Source: Chloroflexi bacterium HGW-Chloroflexi-3 (GTDB lineage Bacteria; Chloroflexota; Anaerolineae; Anaerolineales; Anaerolineaceae). Taken from it: a DNA stretch of 64,000 nucleotides. Positions 26,354 to 34,657 of the stretch are shown piece after piece. Position 1 is the stretch's first letter. Every line of letters begins with the position of its first letter. The notes under the pieces were generated by a model. That model saw only the letters and a list, made by a program, of their open reading frames with translations. It searched no databases and was not told where the DNA came from. The stretch is taken from NCBI GenBank assembly GCA_002842045.1, contig PHBX01000006.1, positions 149,570-213,569 on the forward strand, given 5' to 3'. The translations under genes were made by a program, and so were the position numbers.

Positions 26354-27373
26354 TTATTCAATACCAATAACTATGTCACCGACATCAAATGGGTCGCCAC
26401 ATTCTGGGCAGAACTTTGGAGGGCGAGTTTTATCATCCGGTTCCCAACTGCATTTGTCACATTTGTATTGTGGTATCCCAGCGGGTTTTGCCCTTCCACA
26501 TTCAGGGCAGAATTTACCTTTGTTGTCCAAACCACAAGTACATATCCAATAATTTGTCGCAACAGCCTCATTTGCCACTTCAACTATCTCACCTTCTATT
26601 TCTGATTCTTCCACGTCTACGGCAATAGCAGCTTCGTATTCGGCAAACTCTTCCGGCGACATATGAGCCAATGTTGAGAGATGGCTCTTAAGCCTATGAG
26701 CCATTGGCTTAAACGTTACCAGTGTGAGCCCACCAGAGACAGCTCCTCCAAGTATTGGCACAGCTTTTGATACTCCCTTGGCAAATGTTTCCTTCACCAT
26801 TTTTTGCCCCAACATTGCCGCAATTTTCTTCACAATTGGATAATACCAAGTCTTAGTAAGTGCTTTGGTAGCAATCTTTTTTGTAACAGCCCTCATTGCT
26901 GTTTCACCGAACAACTTGGTCACGACTTTGTTAGCGGCTCCTACTCCAAACATCACGCCGATAAACAAAATTAGTTGAGACTCCGTTTCTGTATCAAGCT
27001 TAGAAGATTCGGTAAATATTTCGGTCCAACCGTAGATGTATGCCAATTCTTGTGCAATGCGGATAACAAATCCGTAGAACTGCACCAAGTCAGCGGGGAT
27101 AGTAGCCGCTATAGCAAACCCACCTGGTATGCCTGCAGCTGTAGATATTGTGGTTACTCTGATGGTTTCTGCATTTATCACAGCGTTTGCTAGACTATCC
27201 AGTTTTGCGATCGGAATGCCAGCATGAAGCGTTCCCTCAACGATAGCTTTTTGCAACTGCCTGTGAGTACACAGCTTTTTTAGGTTCTTAGTCAGAAACT
27301 CTTCTCGATTGATATGAACAAGTGGGAGTTTTGACGCACTCTCAATAACAGTGGTAAATGATGGTTGATCCAT
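26354..27373 (-). CDS. EcsC-family protein with two C-terminal zinc ribbons
   Basis: In this 339-residue protein, residues about 75-130 hold the EcsC signature (AGIPGGFAIAATIPADLVQF, then IAQELAYIYGW), and hydrophobic helices continue to about residue 225. An acidic linker (VDVEESEIEGEIVE) leads to two zinc ribbons: CTC with CPEC (about 273-289) and CDKC with CPEC (about 302-325), ending DVGDIVIG. Similar double ribbons occur on bacterial SPFH-type and other bacterial membrane-associated proteins. EcsC is named from the B. subtilis ecs operon, but its function is unknown and no Ecs transporter is here. The ATG has AAGGAGGGATC upstream. It is a single gene. Confidence 0.75.
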   Translation of the reverse strand: MDQPSFTTVIESASKLPLVHINREEFLTKNLKKLCTHRQLQKAIVEGTLHAGIPIAKLDSLANAVINAETIRVTTISTAAGIPGGFAIAATIPADLVQFYGFVIRIAQELAYIYGWTEIFTESSKLDTETESQLILFIGVMFGVGAANKVVTKLFGETAMRAVTKKIATKALTKTWYYPIVKKIAAMLGQKMVKETFAKGVSKAVPILGGAVSGGLTLVTFKPMAHRLKSHLSTLAHMSPEEFAEYEAAIAVDVEESEIEGEIVEVANEAVATNYWICTCGLDNKGKFCPECGRAKPAGIPQYKCDKCSWEPDDKTRPPKFCPECGDPFDVGDIVIGIE

Positions 27374-27759
27374 TATGATCCCTCCTTAAATTATTATTGC
27401 GTTGCTGGCGAAACTTGTTGTGCGAATTAAGTTGTTTCATAATAAGACGTGTAATTTCCGCGAGTAATCTGGAATTTGATTGCATTAAAATATAATAAAA
27501 AAAATTCGTAAGCTATCTATAGTTTATTATAGCTTTACATATTTGTTCATGCCACACCTTTGGAAAATCGCATTTTACAATGGGAATAAGGGTTCATCAA
27601 ATTATTAAGGAATGTGACTGCACACACTTTATTTGCTCTTCCGACCATACACATGCTCAAATAATAATTCTATCTGTAACAGCAGTATCGTCGTTTGGTT
27701 TCTTATGTCACAACTCCATACGGAAGGTTTTTTATTTTCCCTACCTAGAGAGATCCGTT
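27374..27759. other. 386-bp intergenic region without a recognised gene
   Basis: An AT-rich stretch lies between the starts of the EcsC-like gene and the 3' end of murE. A TATAAT-like box occurs on the minus strand near 27530, upstream of the EcsC-like gene, without a good -35 box. No tRNA, small RNA or conserved reading frame could be supported; the longest open frames here show no protein-like composition. Confidence 0.6.
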
Positions 27760-29328
27760 TCATGCTTGGTGGGTGGGTAAGAAAGGCATTTCCGGACCGG
27801 GGATGTTCAATAATTTGGCCAATGCCGCCCGCATGGCTGTACGATCATCCCAGAGATATTCAGTCTCACCAAAACACATGGATTGTTCGTGACCTTTTCC
27901 ACATGCCATAACCAGATCACCTGTTTTGGCTAATTGAACACCTAATTCAATTGCATTTCCCCGGTCAGGTATAATGAACAGGTTCTCTCCCAGAATAGCG
28001 CCCTGACTTTCAGCGGCACGTTGCATTTCGGCCAAAATAGAATTCAGTTCTTCAGTACGAGGATCTTCTGCCGTAATAATGGTGATATCTGCCATTTGGG
28101 CAGATTTTTCCGCCATCAACCTTCTTTTCTCCCGATCACGCAAACCAGCAGAACCAAAAATTGTAATTACCCTTCCAACGGTTAATTTTTGCACTGTCTT
28201 GATAGCATTCTCGAGTGCATTTGGTGTGTGGGCAAAATCAACAATCGCCTGGAATGGTTGCCCCATGCGTATCTGTTCCATCCGACCGGGAACTGACTGC
28301 ATATTTTCTATTCCTTTTGCAGCCAGATTTGGATTAATTTTTAAACCAAATATTCCCACAGATAAGGCTGCTAGAACGTTCGAAATGTTGTAATCTCCTG
28401 GTAAGTGAGAATGAATGTCTACTGAAAAATTTTGACCACTGGCTTTAAATCGAACTCCATCTATTCCCGTTTGGATTTCCTCTGACCAAATATCATGTTT
28501 TTCCTGAATAGAGTAAAAAATCTTTGGAACAAGTGAAATACTTTCTAAATAATCACTGGAAGAATCGTCTTTGTTGATGATCGCCAGGCGATCCGGAAAG
28601 AATGATTTAACTTCTGTTTCATGGAGTGATTCAAAGAGACGTCCTTTTGCCTGTAAATAAGCTTTATATGATCCATGATAGTCTAAATGTTCATGGGTAA
28701 TATTGGTGACAACGGTAATATCAAAATCACATCCGGTCACCCTGTGTTGCGCAAGGCCATGTGAAGTTGTTTCCAGGACCACATGGGTCAATCCAGCTTG
28801 TCTCATTCGCCAAAGATAATATTGCACAGCAGGTGCTTCAGGTGTCGTCACATGAAATCCAGTATCAAGCACTTCCTCCCCTATTTGTGCATTTACTGTC
28901 GAAATCATACCGGCTTTTAATCCAGCGGATCGTAATATTTCATAAATCAGATTGGATGTTGTTGTCTTTCCATCTGTGCCTGTCACCCCAATCAGGATCA
29001 TAGATCGAGATGGATATCCATAATAACTGGCTGATATATGTGCCAATGCCTCTCGTGAATTTTCGAATTGAAGATATGGGATATCCAGGTATTCCCAGTT
29101 CTCGATTGATTGAGATCCTATTGCAGCGACAGCACCATTTTTTGCGGCAGCTTCAATGTATTTATGCCCGTCAACATTTCCTCCCTCCAGTGCCACAAAG
29201 ATATGCCCTGGTTCAATCATACGTGAGTCGTATTGAATTCCTTCAACCACAAAATCAATTTTAATTGAAGAACTTCTATAAGATAATGGAATGTTTTCTA
29301 GTATTTGGTTTAAAGTCTGTTTTTGCAT
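27760..29328 (-). CDS. murE: UDP-N-acetylmuramoyl-tripeptide synthetase (MurE)
   Basis: The 522-residue cytoplasmic Mur ligase adds the third amino acid of the peptidoglycan stem. The N-terminal UDP-MurNAc-binding domain (DSRMIEPGHIFVALEGGNVDG) is followed by the ATP loop GVTGTDGKTTTSNLI, the central TTPEAPAVQYYLWRM and THEHLDYHGS, and the C-terminal GKGHEQ motif. The specificity loop reads AEDPRTEE where DAP-adding enzymes have DNPR; Arg is kept but Asn is replaced, so the residue added (DAP, Lys or ornithine) is uncertain. A frame 12 codons longer exists, but it would begin inside a terminator. The ATG at 29328 has no Shine-Dalgarno sequence and a TATAAT 7 nt upstream. No other mur genes are adjacent. 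Confidence 0.92.
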   Translation of the reverse strand: MQKQTLNQILENIPLSYRSSSIKIDFVVEGIQYDSRMIEPGHIFVALEGGNVDGHKYIEAAAKNGAVAAIGSQSIENWEYLDIPYLQFENSREALAHISASYYGYPSRSMILIGVTGTDGKTTTSNLIYEILRSAGLKAGMISTVNAQIGEEVLDTGFHVTTPEAPAVQYYLWRMRQAGLTHVVLETTSHGLAQHRVTGCDFDITVVTNITHEHLDYHGSYKAYLQAKGRLFESLHETEVKSFFPDRLAIINKDDSSSDYLESISLVPKIFYSIQEKHDIWSEEIQTGIDGVRFKASGQNFSVDIHSHLPGDYNISNVLAALSVGIFGLKINPNLAAKGIENMQSVPGRMEQIRMGQPFQAIVDFAHTPNALENAIKTVQKLTVGRVITIFGSAGLRDREKRRLMAEKSAQMADITIITAEDPRTEELNSILAEMQRAAESQGAILGENLFIIPDRGNAIELGVQLAKTGDLVMACGKGHEQSMCFGETEYLWDDRTAMRAALAKLLNIPGPEMPFLPTHQA

Positions 29329-29334
29329 ATTGTC

Positions 29335-29364
29335 ATTATACAAAAAAAGGTTGGAAGCAAGCAA
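29335..29364 (-). promoter_or_regulatory. murE promoter, predicted leaderless, overlapping the ATP operon terminator
   Basis: On the minus strand TTGCTT (29359-29364), an 18-bp spacer and a perfect TATAAT (29335-29340) place initiation at or next to the A of the murE ATG (29328). The -35 box lies within the loop of the preceding terminator and the spacer contains its T tract. Confidence 0.55.
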
Positions 29365-29376
29365 AAACCTCCAACC
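29342..29376 (-). terminator. Rho-independent terminator of the F0 ATP synthase operon
   Basis: On the minus strand GGTTGGA (29370-29376 side) pairs with TCCAACC (29349-29355) and is followed by seven Ts (29342-29348). It lies 22 nt after the atpFH stop and ends the operon before any F1 genes. Confidence 0.88.
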
Positions 29377-29397
29377 CTGGTTTAACGAAGTTATTTT

Positions 29398-30135
29398 TTA
29401 CTGCAATGATCTTTGTAAGTTAGACAACTGCCCAGCAACTGATCCATCAACGACTCTATCACCAATTTTTACAACCAATCCACCTAAAATGGCAGGATCA
29501 ACTCTAAAACTGACACTGGCTGTATCGCCAATTTTACTGAGAACGTCCTGTTTAACAGTCTTTTGCTCCTCGAGTGTCAATGGTAAGGCACTGGTTACTT
29601 CAGCTCCTGAACCTGAAATTGATAGATCTTCTATGACAATGACTTTTCCATCTTTCACACCACTGAAGAATTCCGCCAGAAGGGTTCTTTGACGCTTCTC
29701 GTCCAAAGCTTCACCAATTAATTTCTGTGCAGCAGCGATAGCAATTGCAGAAACGTCACCACGCATCTCACTTAATAATCTTACGCGCTCTTCTTCAACT
29801 TCTGACAAAGCATTTTCTCTTTGTTTATCAATGCCCTGTTTGGCTTCTGTCACCATTTCTTTTTGTAGAGCTTCTGCCCGAGAGGTGGTTTCACGAATAA
29901 TCTCATTGGCTTTTAATTGCGCATCACCAATAATTTTATCAGCAGCTTTTTCTGCGGTCGCTCTTGCATCAGCGGCAATACGTGCATCTTCAAGACCCTG
30001 GGCAATTTTATTTCTTCGTTCTTCCAGCATTTTTGTCACTGGACCAAATACCCAGGCGCGCAACACAATATAAATAATCGCAAAATTTATGATGTGTGTA
30101 AGTAAGAAACCCAGATTAATACCTAGCTTTTCCAA
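29398..30135 (-). CDS. atpFH: ATP synthase b subunit fused to the C-terminal domain of delta
   Basis: The 245-residue protein has residues 1-30 as the membrane anchor of b (LLTHIINFAIIYIVLRAWVF), followed by a long charged coiled coil to about 160 (the stator stalk). Residues about 175-245 match the C-terminal part of the delta subunit (LTLEEQKTVKQDVLSKIGD, then FRVDPAILGGLVVKIGDRVV and DGSVAGQL). The six-helix N-terminal domain of delta, which holds the top of the alpha subunits, is absent. Mycobacterial b-delta fusions keep the whole delta. The start is TTG at 30135, with AAAGGAG 6 nt upstream. It is the last gene of the atpZ-B-E-FH operon. Confidence 0.88.
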   Translation of the reverse strand: MEKLGINLGFLLTHIINFAIIYIVLRAWVFGPVTKMLEERRNKIAQGLEDARIAADARATAEKAADKIIGDAQLKANEIIRETTSRAEALQKEMVTEAKQGIDKQRENALSEVEEERVRLLSEMRGDVSAIAIAAAQKLIGEALDEKRQRTLLAEFFSGVKDGKVIVIEDLSISGSGAEVTSALPLTLEEQKTVKQDVLSKIGDTASVSFRVDPAILGGLVVKIGDRVVDGSVAGQLSNLQRSLQ

Positions 30136-30154
30136 GGTTGGCTCCTTTCCTCTT

Positions 30155-30391
30155 TTAGAGAACGAATAACATTAAGAATGCGATAACCAAACAATAAATG
30201 GCAATAGCCTCAGAAAACGCAATACCAAGGATCATATTTGTAAAAAGGTTACCATAGGCATCTGGATTACGCGCCATTCCATTTAAAGCTCCATGTACGC
30301 TTAAACCAATTCCAATACCTGCACCTAAAGCACCAATCATTGAAAGGCCAGCACCAATAAATTTTGCAGCAAGAATTAAATCACCTGTCAT
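30155..30391 (-). CDS. atpE: ATP synthase c subunit
   Basis: The 78-residue hairpin of two membrane helices forms the rotor ring. The loop ARNPDA is conserved. The ion-binding Glu lies in helix 2 (ILGIAFSEAIAIYCLVIAF, about residue 60). The position after it is Ala rather than Ser/Thr and helix 1 has no Gln at the sodium position (GIGIGLSVHG), so proton coupling is predicted. The ATG has GGAGGAGAA directly upstream, the strongest ribosome site in the operon, in line with the many copies needed. Confidence 0.96.
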   Translation of the reverse strand: MTGDLILAAKFIGAGLSMIGALGAGIGIGLSVHGALNGMARNPDAYGNLFTNMILGIAFSEAIAIYCLVIAFLMLFVL

Positions 30392-30411
30392 TTCTCCTCC
30401 ATAAATTATAA

Positions 30412-31386
30412 TTAATGATCGTCATGTTCCCCATGACCTTGTGTTGCTTGAGCCATGAAAACTAAAGTTAACATACCAAACACGAATGCTTGGATAACAC
30501 CCATAAATAATTCAAAAGCAAAAATCAATGAAGGTACAAATACAGGAAGCATTGCACCGACTAATGCTACCAAAACAGTTCCTGAAAACATCACGCCAAA
30601 AAGACGGAATGAAAACGATAGTATTTTTGCTAATTCTGAAATTAACTCCAGGATACCAACAATAAAATCCATAAAACCCAAAAAAGGTTTTTTAAATATT
30701 GTTGTGAAATTTAAGAATTTTGAAAAGTATCGAACTCCCTGTGCCCGGATACCAATCACCTGAACCATAACAACTGATATTAAGGCTAAGGCAATGGTAA
30801 AGTTTAGATCGGTCGATAAACCTCTAAAGAACGGTGTGACGATATATCCTTCACCTTTATGGGCTAACTCAGGTGTAAGGATATTCCAGTTTCCACCAAT
30901 ATTTTGGGTGACATATCCGTGATCATAATGATGCATGAAACCGATTGTTTCCATACCTGGGATCAATTTCGTCAAGTTTGCAACCAGAACTAAAACAAAT
31001 ATCGTTGCAAACCAAGGAAAGATTTGTTTGGCATATTTTCCCGCAGAAGTTTCAGTCAAGTTATATAATGCTTCAACCAGCATCTCGATCAATGCTGCAA
31101 CCCCTTTGGGCACAAGCGTTCCACCTTTTAAACCATTCCGAACCAGTAACGCTAAAATTATTATGATTAAATCAACCAGTAACATGGAGGGAAGAGTATT
31201 GACGAAATAAAAATCACCAATGACAGGCAAGGTGAAAATTGGTTCCAGTAATATTCTTTCCGGAGCAACTTGAATATGTGGTTGGATTGGTTTAGCAATG
31301 AAATTAACAGCAAGAATCGTCAGAATAATTAAACCAAATATCCACCAACGATTGACACCCCAACGCCACTTACGAGTATTTTCCAA
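30412..31386 (-). CDS. atpB: ATP synthase a subunit
   Basis: About 324 residues with five to six membrane helices. The key helix ELISELAKILSFSFRLFGVM carries the essential Arg (FRLFGVMFSG), and FVFGMLTLVFMAQATQGH is the last helix. A longer in-frame start exists at 31461, but the TTG at 31386 is preceded by AAGGAG at 8 nt, lying inside the 3' end of the upstream gene, and yields the normal length. The two genes overlap by 17 bp, so translation is probably coupled. Confidence 0.93.
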   Translation of the reverse strand: MENTRKWRWGVNRWWIFGLIILTILAVNFIAKPIQPHIQVAPERILLEPIFTLPVIGDFYFVNTLPSMLLVDLIIIILALLVRNGLKGGTLVPKGVAALIEMLVEALYNLTETSAGKYAKQIFPWFATIFVLVLVANLTKLIPGMETIGFMHHYDHGYVTQNIGGNWNILTPELAHKGEGYIVTPFFRGLSTDLNFTIALALISVVMVQVIGIRAQGVRYFSKFLNFTTIFKKPFLGFMDFIVGILELISELAKILSFSFRLFGVMFSGTVLVALVGAMLPVFVPSLIFAFELFMGVIQAFVFGMLTLVFMAQATQGHGEHDDH

Positions 31387-31678
31387 GGCTTGTCTCCTTT
31401 GATTCTTTATCAAAATTTGTTTGTTTGACTTTAATTTTGGATAATGCAAAACGGACAACAAATATCATAACAGCTAAAGAAACAGGGATACTAACAATTA
31501 ATAATCCCACTGTGAAAATTGGTTTTGATTGATAATGATTATCCAACCAAAGTCCCCCTAAAACCGCCCCTAAAATAATTACAAAGGTTAAACAACCAAC
31601 CTGAGCCACAACACTTACGAGAGTCAAGTTAAAAAATTTAGTTTTTGAATCAACAGGTGCAGGTTTCTCAGGTTGCAT
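31370..31678 (-). CDS. atpZ: AtpZ/AtpI-like F0 accessory protein
   Basis: The 102-residue protein has two membrane helices (VVAQVGCLTFVIILGAVLGG and a second near 55-80) and the connecting WLDNHYQSKPIFTVGLL, typical of the small ATPase_gene1/AtpZ family at the head of ATP synthase operons. Relatives assist c-ring assembly or magnesium or calcium movement. There is no Shine-Dalgarno sequence; a strong promoter ends within about 9 nt of the ATG. Confidence 0.85.
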   Translation of the reverse strand: MQPEKPAPVDSKTKFFNLTLVSVVAQVGCLTFVIILGAVLGGLWLDNHYQSKPIFTVGLLIVSIPVSLAVMIFVVRFALSKIKVKQTNFDKESKETSLGKYS

Positions 31679-31686
31679 ATTATAAA

Positions 31687-31715
31687 ATTATATCAGATTC
31701 AAAAAAGAGTATCAA
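31687..31715 (-). promoter_or_regulatory. Promoter of the F0 operon, predicted leaderless
   Basis: On the minus strand TTGATA (31710-31715), a 17-bp spacer ending in TGA and TATAAT (31687-31692) form a near-consensus extended -10 promoter. It overlaps the nuoN stop codon. Initiation about 7 nt downstream falls 0-3 nt before the atpZ ATG (31678). Confidence 0.72.
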
Positions 31716-33172
31716 TGAAGCAACATCAGATTTGTAGAAGCCACTTCCAGCCAATTCAACCAGGGAGTAAATATCACACCCATTGTGATGATTCCAATCA
31801 CACAAACTGACAATGCCAGCTTCCAACCTAAATAGATAGGTTGCGAATTTGTCTCCTCACTATCCGCAAATGTTATTCTGAGCACTGTTAAATAGTAGTA
31901 TAAAGCAATGATCGAATTGACGATACCGATTATCAATAACCAGATTAATCCAGCATCCATTGCTGCCATAAAAACAAGTACTTTGCTTACAAATCCACCA
32001 AATGGGGGGATACCTGCCAATGATAAAATGGCAATGAGGAAAACAAGGGAAATTCCTGGGGATCTTTTCATCAATCCCTGGAAAGACTCAATTTCATTTG
32101 ATTTCTTTGATTTTTCAACAATGTGGATGACACCAAATATGGCCAGGTTGGTAAACAAATAAGCCAGGAGATAATACATTGCAGCTTTGAAACCCATTGT
32201 TGTTCCGGAGGCAACACCAATTAACATATAGCCAGCATGTGCTATCGATGAATATGCAAACATACGTTTGATATCCTTCTGTACCAATGCCAATAAATTA
32301 CCAACGAACATGGAAGCGGTTGCCATCAGTGCTAACAACGTAGTCCAGCTTTGAGGTTCTGGTGAGAAAATCGACACCATAAATCTCATAATAACGATAA
32401 AACCTATTGCCTTTGATGCTGTGGATAGATAACCAGCAATCGGGGTTGGCGCACCCTGATATGCATCTGGTGCCCAAAAATGAAATGGGAATCCGGAAAT
32501 TTTGGCTCCAAATCCCACAACAGTTAATAACAAGATGAATATCAACAACCCTGTAGAAATTTTTCCAGCTTCAATCGCTGCCAGGATTTCAGTGAAATGT
32601 GTACTTCCAGTGAAGCCGTACAATAGACTGAACCCATATAATAATATTGCTGATGTGAAAGCGCCAAATAGGAAATATTTAAGACCGCTTTCAATTGAAA
32701 AATTATTCTTAGTAAGAAAGCCGACCAGAACATACAGAGGAATCGCAGTTGTTTCAATTGCCAGGTAGAGTAAAATGATATTGGATGAAGCTGCCATCAT
32801 ACTCATACCAATCACACTCAACAACAACATGGCAAAATATTCGCCCTTGTCATTCACCTCCTGGTGATACATGGAAAACAAAGTTGTGATCGCTGCACCC
32901 ACCATCACGATCAATTGGAATGTAAAACTGGCTGCATCCACTTGGATCATTCCACCCCATGCGTAACTCGTAGTATTTCCTGGAGATAAGAATAAAAGAG
33001 TAGCCAGAATAATGATTAACAAACCTAAAAAAGTTATCCAACTTAATGTGTTTCCATTAACATGTTTTTTTCGAAACACATCAACAACCATCACGATGGT
33101 GATCAAACCAAGTAAAAAGAGTTCTGGCAAAATGGCTATCAAATCAAAATTAGTGATCATATTCGACCCCAT
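31712..33172 (-). CDS. nuoN: NADH-quinone oxidoreductase-type subunit N
   Basis: The 486-residue antiporter-like proton-pumping subunit of the complex I membrane arm has about 14 helices. Conserved features are LLYLAIETTAIPLYVLVGFL with the pumping Glu, SGFPFHFWAPDAYQGAPTPI after the central Lys, and FAYSSIAHAGYMLIGVA. The ATG at 33172 directly follows the nuoM stop (TAAATG), with GGAGGT inside the nuoM end as ribosome site. It is the last complex I gene of the block; the F0 promoter overlaps its stop. Confidence 0.95.
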   Translation of the reverse strand: MGSNMITNFDLIAILPELFLLGLITIVMVVDVFRKKHVNGNTLSWITFLGLLIIILATLLFLSPGNTTSYAWGGMIQVDAASFTFQLIVMVGAAITTLFSMYHQEVNDKGEYFAMLLLSVIGMSMMAASSNIILLYLAIETTAIPLYVLVGFLTKNNFSIESGLKYFLFGAFTSAILLYGFSLLYGFTGSTHFTEILAAIEAGKISTGLLIFILLLTVVGFGAKISGFPFHFWAPDAYQGAPTPIAGYLSTASKAIGFIVIMRFMVSIFSPEPQSWTTLLALMATASMFVGNLLALVQKDIKRMFAYSSIAHAGYMLIGVASGTTMGFKAAMYYLLAYLFTNLAIFGVIHIVEKSKKSNEIESFQGLMKRSPGISLVFLIAILSLAGIPPFGGFVSKVLVFMAAMDAGLIWLLIIGIVNSIIALYYYLTVLRITFADSEETNSQPIYLGWKLALSVCVIGIITMGVIFTPWLNWLEVASTNLMLLH

Positions 33173-34645
33173 TTATGCACCTCCCAAAATTGCCAGAATA
33201 TGATTAACGCCAGTCTCTATCAGCGGTACCATCAAACTCGGAATCAATCCGATGGCGATCATAAATAAACTGAGCAAACCAATAACAATTTTATCTTTGA
33301 CAGTGATATCTTTAATTTTGCCTTCAAATTCTTTCGGCAAATCTCCAAAGAAAACCTTGCGGACAACCAGCAAAATATAAGCCGCAGTGACAACGATGGA
33401 AATCACGGATATGATCGCCACAATTGGTGCTACCTGCCAGACACCCATATAAATGGGAATTTCAGCAATAAAACCAGAAAGACCTGGCATACCCATCGAA
33501 ACCAGACCGCCTACGATAAATCCCACCATTGCCCATGGCATTACTTTATATAAACCTCCTAGTGATGCAATATCTCGGGTATGCGATCGATCGTATACCA
33601 TACCAACGATGGAAAAGAAGAGTGCTGTCATCACACCGTGCGAGAACATTTGTAATCCAGCGCCTAATAATCCATTGTAATTTAACGAAGCAAATCCTAT
33701 TAACACCAATCCCATATGTGACACAGAAGAAAAACCAATCACATATTTAAAATCTTTTTGTATCATGGCGATAAAAGCGCCGTACACGACGTTGATCGTC
33801 GCCAGCACTAAAATCCAGGTAGCCCAATGCCTGGCGCCTTCAGGTAATAACATAATCCCCACTCGTAATGCTGCAAAAACACCGACTTTCATCTCGACCC
33901 CTGCCAGGAGCATTGAAATGGCTGTTGGGGCAGCCACATGACCATCCGGTGCCCAGGAGTGGAATGGGAAGATACCTCCCAAAATAGCAAATCCAAGGAA
34001 AACAAATGGGAACCACATTCTTTGCATCTCTACTGAGAATCCAGCATTTTCAAGCAACAAAAGATCGAATGTCCTTTCAGGTGAAGCCTGGTAAATGGCC
34101 AACGCACCAATCAATGCCAGGACTGAACCAATAAACAAATACAGTGTAAGCTTCATACCGCCATAATTACGAGTTTTAGGGTACCCCCATATCACAATCA
34201 TCAAGTACTTCGGAAAAACTGCTAATTCAAGGAAAAAGAAGAGCAAGAATAAATCCAGAGAGGAAAAAACACCTAAAACACTGGTTGCTAAAAACATCAG
34301 ATATGAGAAGAATTCACTTGGGCGGTTATCAATATTCCATGAAACCATCACACCTGAAAAAACAACCAGTCCAGTCATAACCAGCATGGCAACGCCAATA
34401 CCGTCCACGCCCAGATGATAAGTTATCCCCAATTCGGGTAACCAGGGAAGGTATTCAGTGAATTGATAGCCGGCTTTTTCGATGCTATAACTTGCCCAGA
34501 TAATAAGCGTGAATAAGAGTACAAGACTGGAAGCTGCCAGCGCTATCGGCCTGATCCAACCAGGTTTTTGACGCCCATATAAAAGGATGATCAGCCCGGC
34601 GATTAGTGGTATAAAAATGGTTACACTCAGGATAGGAAAACCCAT
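33173..34645 (-). CDS. nuoM: Complex I subunit M, copy 1
   Basis: The 490-residue antiporter-like subunit has FHLGVDGIG (here YHLGVDGIGVAMLVMTGLVV) near residue 80, the pumping Glu in LFFFLELAVFPKYLMIVIWG, and GGIFPFHSWAPDGHVAAPTA with MLLAGVEMKVGVFAALRVG. These are NuoM features. It shares its plan with the neighbouring copy but differs in many positions, for example AVFPKY here against GLIPMY there, so the duplication is old. It lies 12 nt after copy 2. Confidence 0.94.
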   Translation of the reverse strand: MGFPILSVTIFIPLIAGLIILLYGRQKPGWIRPIALAASSLVLLFTLIIWASYSIEKAGYQFTEYLPWLPELGITYHLGVDGIGVAMLVMTGLVVFSGVMVSWNIDNRPSEFFSYLMFLATSVLGVFSSLDLFLLFFFLELAVFPKYLMIVIWGYPKTRNYGGMKLTLYLFIGSVLALIGALAIYQASPERTFDLLLLENAGFSVEMQRMWFPFVFLGFAILGGIFPFHSWAPDGHVAAPTAISMLLAGVEMKVGVFAALRVGIMLLPEGARHWATWILVLATINVVYGAFIAMIQKDFKYVIGFSSVSHMGLVLIGFASLNYNGLLGAGLQMFSHGVMTALFFSIVGMVYDRSHTRDIASLGGLYKVMPWAMVGFIVGGLVSMGMPGLSGFIAEIPIYMGVWQVAPIVAIISVISIVVTAAYILLVVRKVFFGDLPKEFEGKIKDITVKDKIVIGLLSLFMIAIGLIPSLMVPLIETGVNHILAILGGA

Positions 34646-34657
34646 TCCATCACCTCT

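Noticed and set aside
27374..27759. A small gene, tRNA or regulatory RNA in the gap before the EcsC-like gene
   Set aside because: No cloverleaf, conserved reading frame or terminator could be supported.
29329..29364. MurE start 12 codons upstream
   Set aside because: It would put the start codon inside the stem-loop of the F0 terminator, has no ribosome site and adds a non-family N-terminus.
31387..31461. atpB start at 31461
   Set aside because: It would overlap atpZ by about 90 bp without a ribosome site; the TTG at 31386 has AAGGAG.
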